32,310 nt of DNA, taken from assembly GCA_009801015.1 (NCBI GenBank), contig VHZZ01022601.1, forward strand, positions 1 to 32,310, given 5' to 3'. Under the pieces are notes generated by a model that made no database searches, was not told the origin of the DNA, and saw only the letters and a program-made list of their open reading frames with translations. Each line of letters begins with the position of its first letter. Positions within the stretch are counted from its first letter, which is position 1. The position numbers and the translations under genes were made by a program. Positions 31,121-32,310 of this stretch are shown piece after piece. Source of the DNA: Silene noctiflora. Lineage: Eukaryota; Streptophyta; Magnoliopsida; Caryophyllales; Caryophyllaceae.

Positions 31121-32310
31121 GTACTGTCTTCGACTGCACTTAACTTCGTTTCAACTTAGTACTTTGAAACTAGTCTTGTCTTTTAGTAATAGCTACTTAT
31201 GTTCCATTTTGATAGATGCGCTCCCGCCCCCGTTTATGATGTACCTGTTTTCAGTTGTTAATTTTTGTAATAAATATCGTCGTAATTTGGAAAGACCTAC
31301 TCCAGAGTAACTGGCAGCTACCTATAAGGTAATACATCCCTTGCGGCATCACATGCAGATATAGAAGCCCTTGCTCGATCGAGAATAAGCCCCAGTCGAA
31401 GATCCGGGCGCCTGCTAAGTCTAAACGGATATAGTTTCCATTAATGTAGTCCCGTCTAACCTTCCTGTAAGGCGGCCTTTCCTCGTGAACTCGCATAAAC
31501 GTCCCAAAGAAGCTATGATATTGAGTTTCTTATTGTTCTTAAAAACGGCTTATAAACTAATCAGATAATAAATATACTAAGAGTAATACCAAGGCTTTTG
31601 TTGAGATCCCCGCTGATGCAGCATTAGTTTTCTTTGTGCTTACTACTGGAATAGGAATGTTCAAGAGAGGCATAAGTTAATAATTTTGTCTTTCTGCTCT
31701 ATCTGAAGCAGGTGGAAGAGCTCCCTCTTTTGAGCTTTTGAAGCTAAGCTCTTGACCTACCCTACCATTAAATAAAAGTTATAGGGAGGAGTAGGTAAGA
31801 AAACAAAGGATTAGGTATTGAGTTAGAACTTCCGAACCAGCCATGAATAGTACTTTCTTCGTACCAAGATGTCTTTTGGAAAGCTGCAAGCACACCTCAC
31901 TGGATTGTTGATTGATGTCGTCCCCCTCTATGAGCGATTCCAATCAAATAATCTAAAGCTAGGCATTCTCCCCTCCTCGATGGTTATGCTCGAAAGGACT
32001 CTCCTACGGCCTCGTAACCTCCGCTCTCTTGCTCACTCGGTAAAGTAGAACAGAATTGCCCTCCATATTATTATGGTTCGTTTCGATCTGATAGTAAGGT
32101 TGTGCCACTTTCCCTTCCTTGTTTGGGCGAAGCTAAACTACAATATAATAATAAAATTGTAACAAAGAAAACAAAGGAAAGAAAAATAATTTGAAAATAA
32201 ATTTGAGAAAACGCAACGAATTACTTCGTCGATGAACCTACTAAGCAAGCTATTTTCACACCCTACACTTTTCTTTTATATGATAGACTTGCCCGAACAT
32301 TCCACGGTAT

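Larger units (their letters stand above)
28831..32310. other. Spacer without recognisable gene
   Basis: No gene is recognised. The frames 29638-29835 (+, TTG), 30003-30263 (-, TTG), 31116-31310 (+) and 31251-31496 (-) are short and lack motifs. The minus frame 30003-30263 is hydrophobic at its start. Within 29638-29720 another + register has a short protein-like run (MSGGLARIFSLAASAKAA) before a stop. A 14 bp palindrome lies at 30427-30440 and a dispersed word at 31106-31120. Confidence 0.55.

Noticed and set aside
1-32310. tRNA genes, native or plastid-derived
   Set aside because: I scanned for GGTTCRAATCC-type T-arms and their reverse complements. Candidates near 2290, 3772, 11133, 20185 and 20920 have no pairing T stem, acceptor or anticodon arm in the right positions.
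1-32310. Group II intron domain V and trans-spliced nad exons
   Set aside because: No GAGCCGTATGAGGCGAAA-like core with its pairing arm was found; near-words at 4690 and 8454 fail after the first few bases. Very short exons (about 20 bp) cannot be excluded by eye.
1-32310. CRISPR array, phage, defence system or mobile element with transposase
   Set aside because: There are no regularly spaced repeats, no cas-like or transposase frames and no reverse-transcriptase motifs, and the overall texture is organellar spacer.

Overview
The window reads as non-coding spacer DNA from a land-plant mitochondrial genome, most likely a seed plant with an expanded mitochondrial genome. That assignment is inference. 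It rests on the texture of the sequence: moderate GC (about 40-43% by eye), frequent polypurine and polypyrimidine runs (gaaagaaag / cttctttctt), scattered short A+T islands, many 12-23 bp imperfect dispersed repeats, only short open frames, and no bacterial, phage or nuclear gene structure. I found no exon of the standard plant mitochondrial genes that I know well enough to check (atp, cob, cox, nad, rps, rpl, ccm, mttB, matR). I also found no tRNA, no complete rRNA, no group II intron domain V core, no recognisable plastid insertion and no CRISPR array.

Open frames do not exceed what chance gives. At this base composition a stop appears roughly every 16-17 codons, so two strands of 32 kb should give a longest stop-to-stop frame of about 130-150 codons. 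The longest here are about 140 codons (minus, ending at 22018) and 127 codons (minus, 1138-1521). Many of the nominal ORFs also begin with TTG or GTG. I list only those whose composition looks protein-like or that have a real ATG, all at low confidence. The most protein-like are 5746-6054 (+), 1138-1404 (-), 28260-28547 (-) and 12195-12413 (+).

Layout: 1-5.7 kb is spacer with two weak ORFs, a hairpin, half of a diverged duplication (1887-1923) and an acidic frame at 4320-4580 that looks compositionally foreign. 5.7-8.3 kb holds the best ORF (5746-6054), an 18 bp direct repeat, and the second half of the duplication (7850-7887) inside a small arginine-rich frame. 8.3-17 kb is spacer with a 27 bp-period tandem repeat, a 23 bp repeat pair whose second copy extends into a word identical to the conserved 5' end of SSU rRNA (12552-12568), and overlapping small ORFs near 11.1 kb. 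17-24.5 kb is spacer with weak ORFs. 24.5-24.8 kb is a T-rich block sharing a 17 bp inverted word with 16876-16892. 24.8-32.3 kb is A+T-island-rich spacer with a 95-codon ATG frame at 28260-28547 and a block at 28640-28830 that resembles nuclear repeat DNA.

I see no set of genes working together and no previously undescribed system. The useful content is the repeat architecture, a few ORFs to test for transcription or homology, and possible foreign islands.
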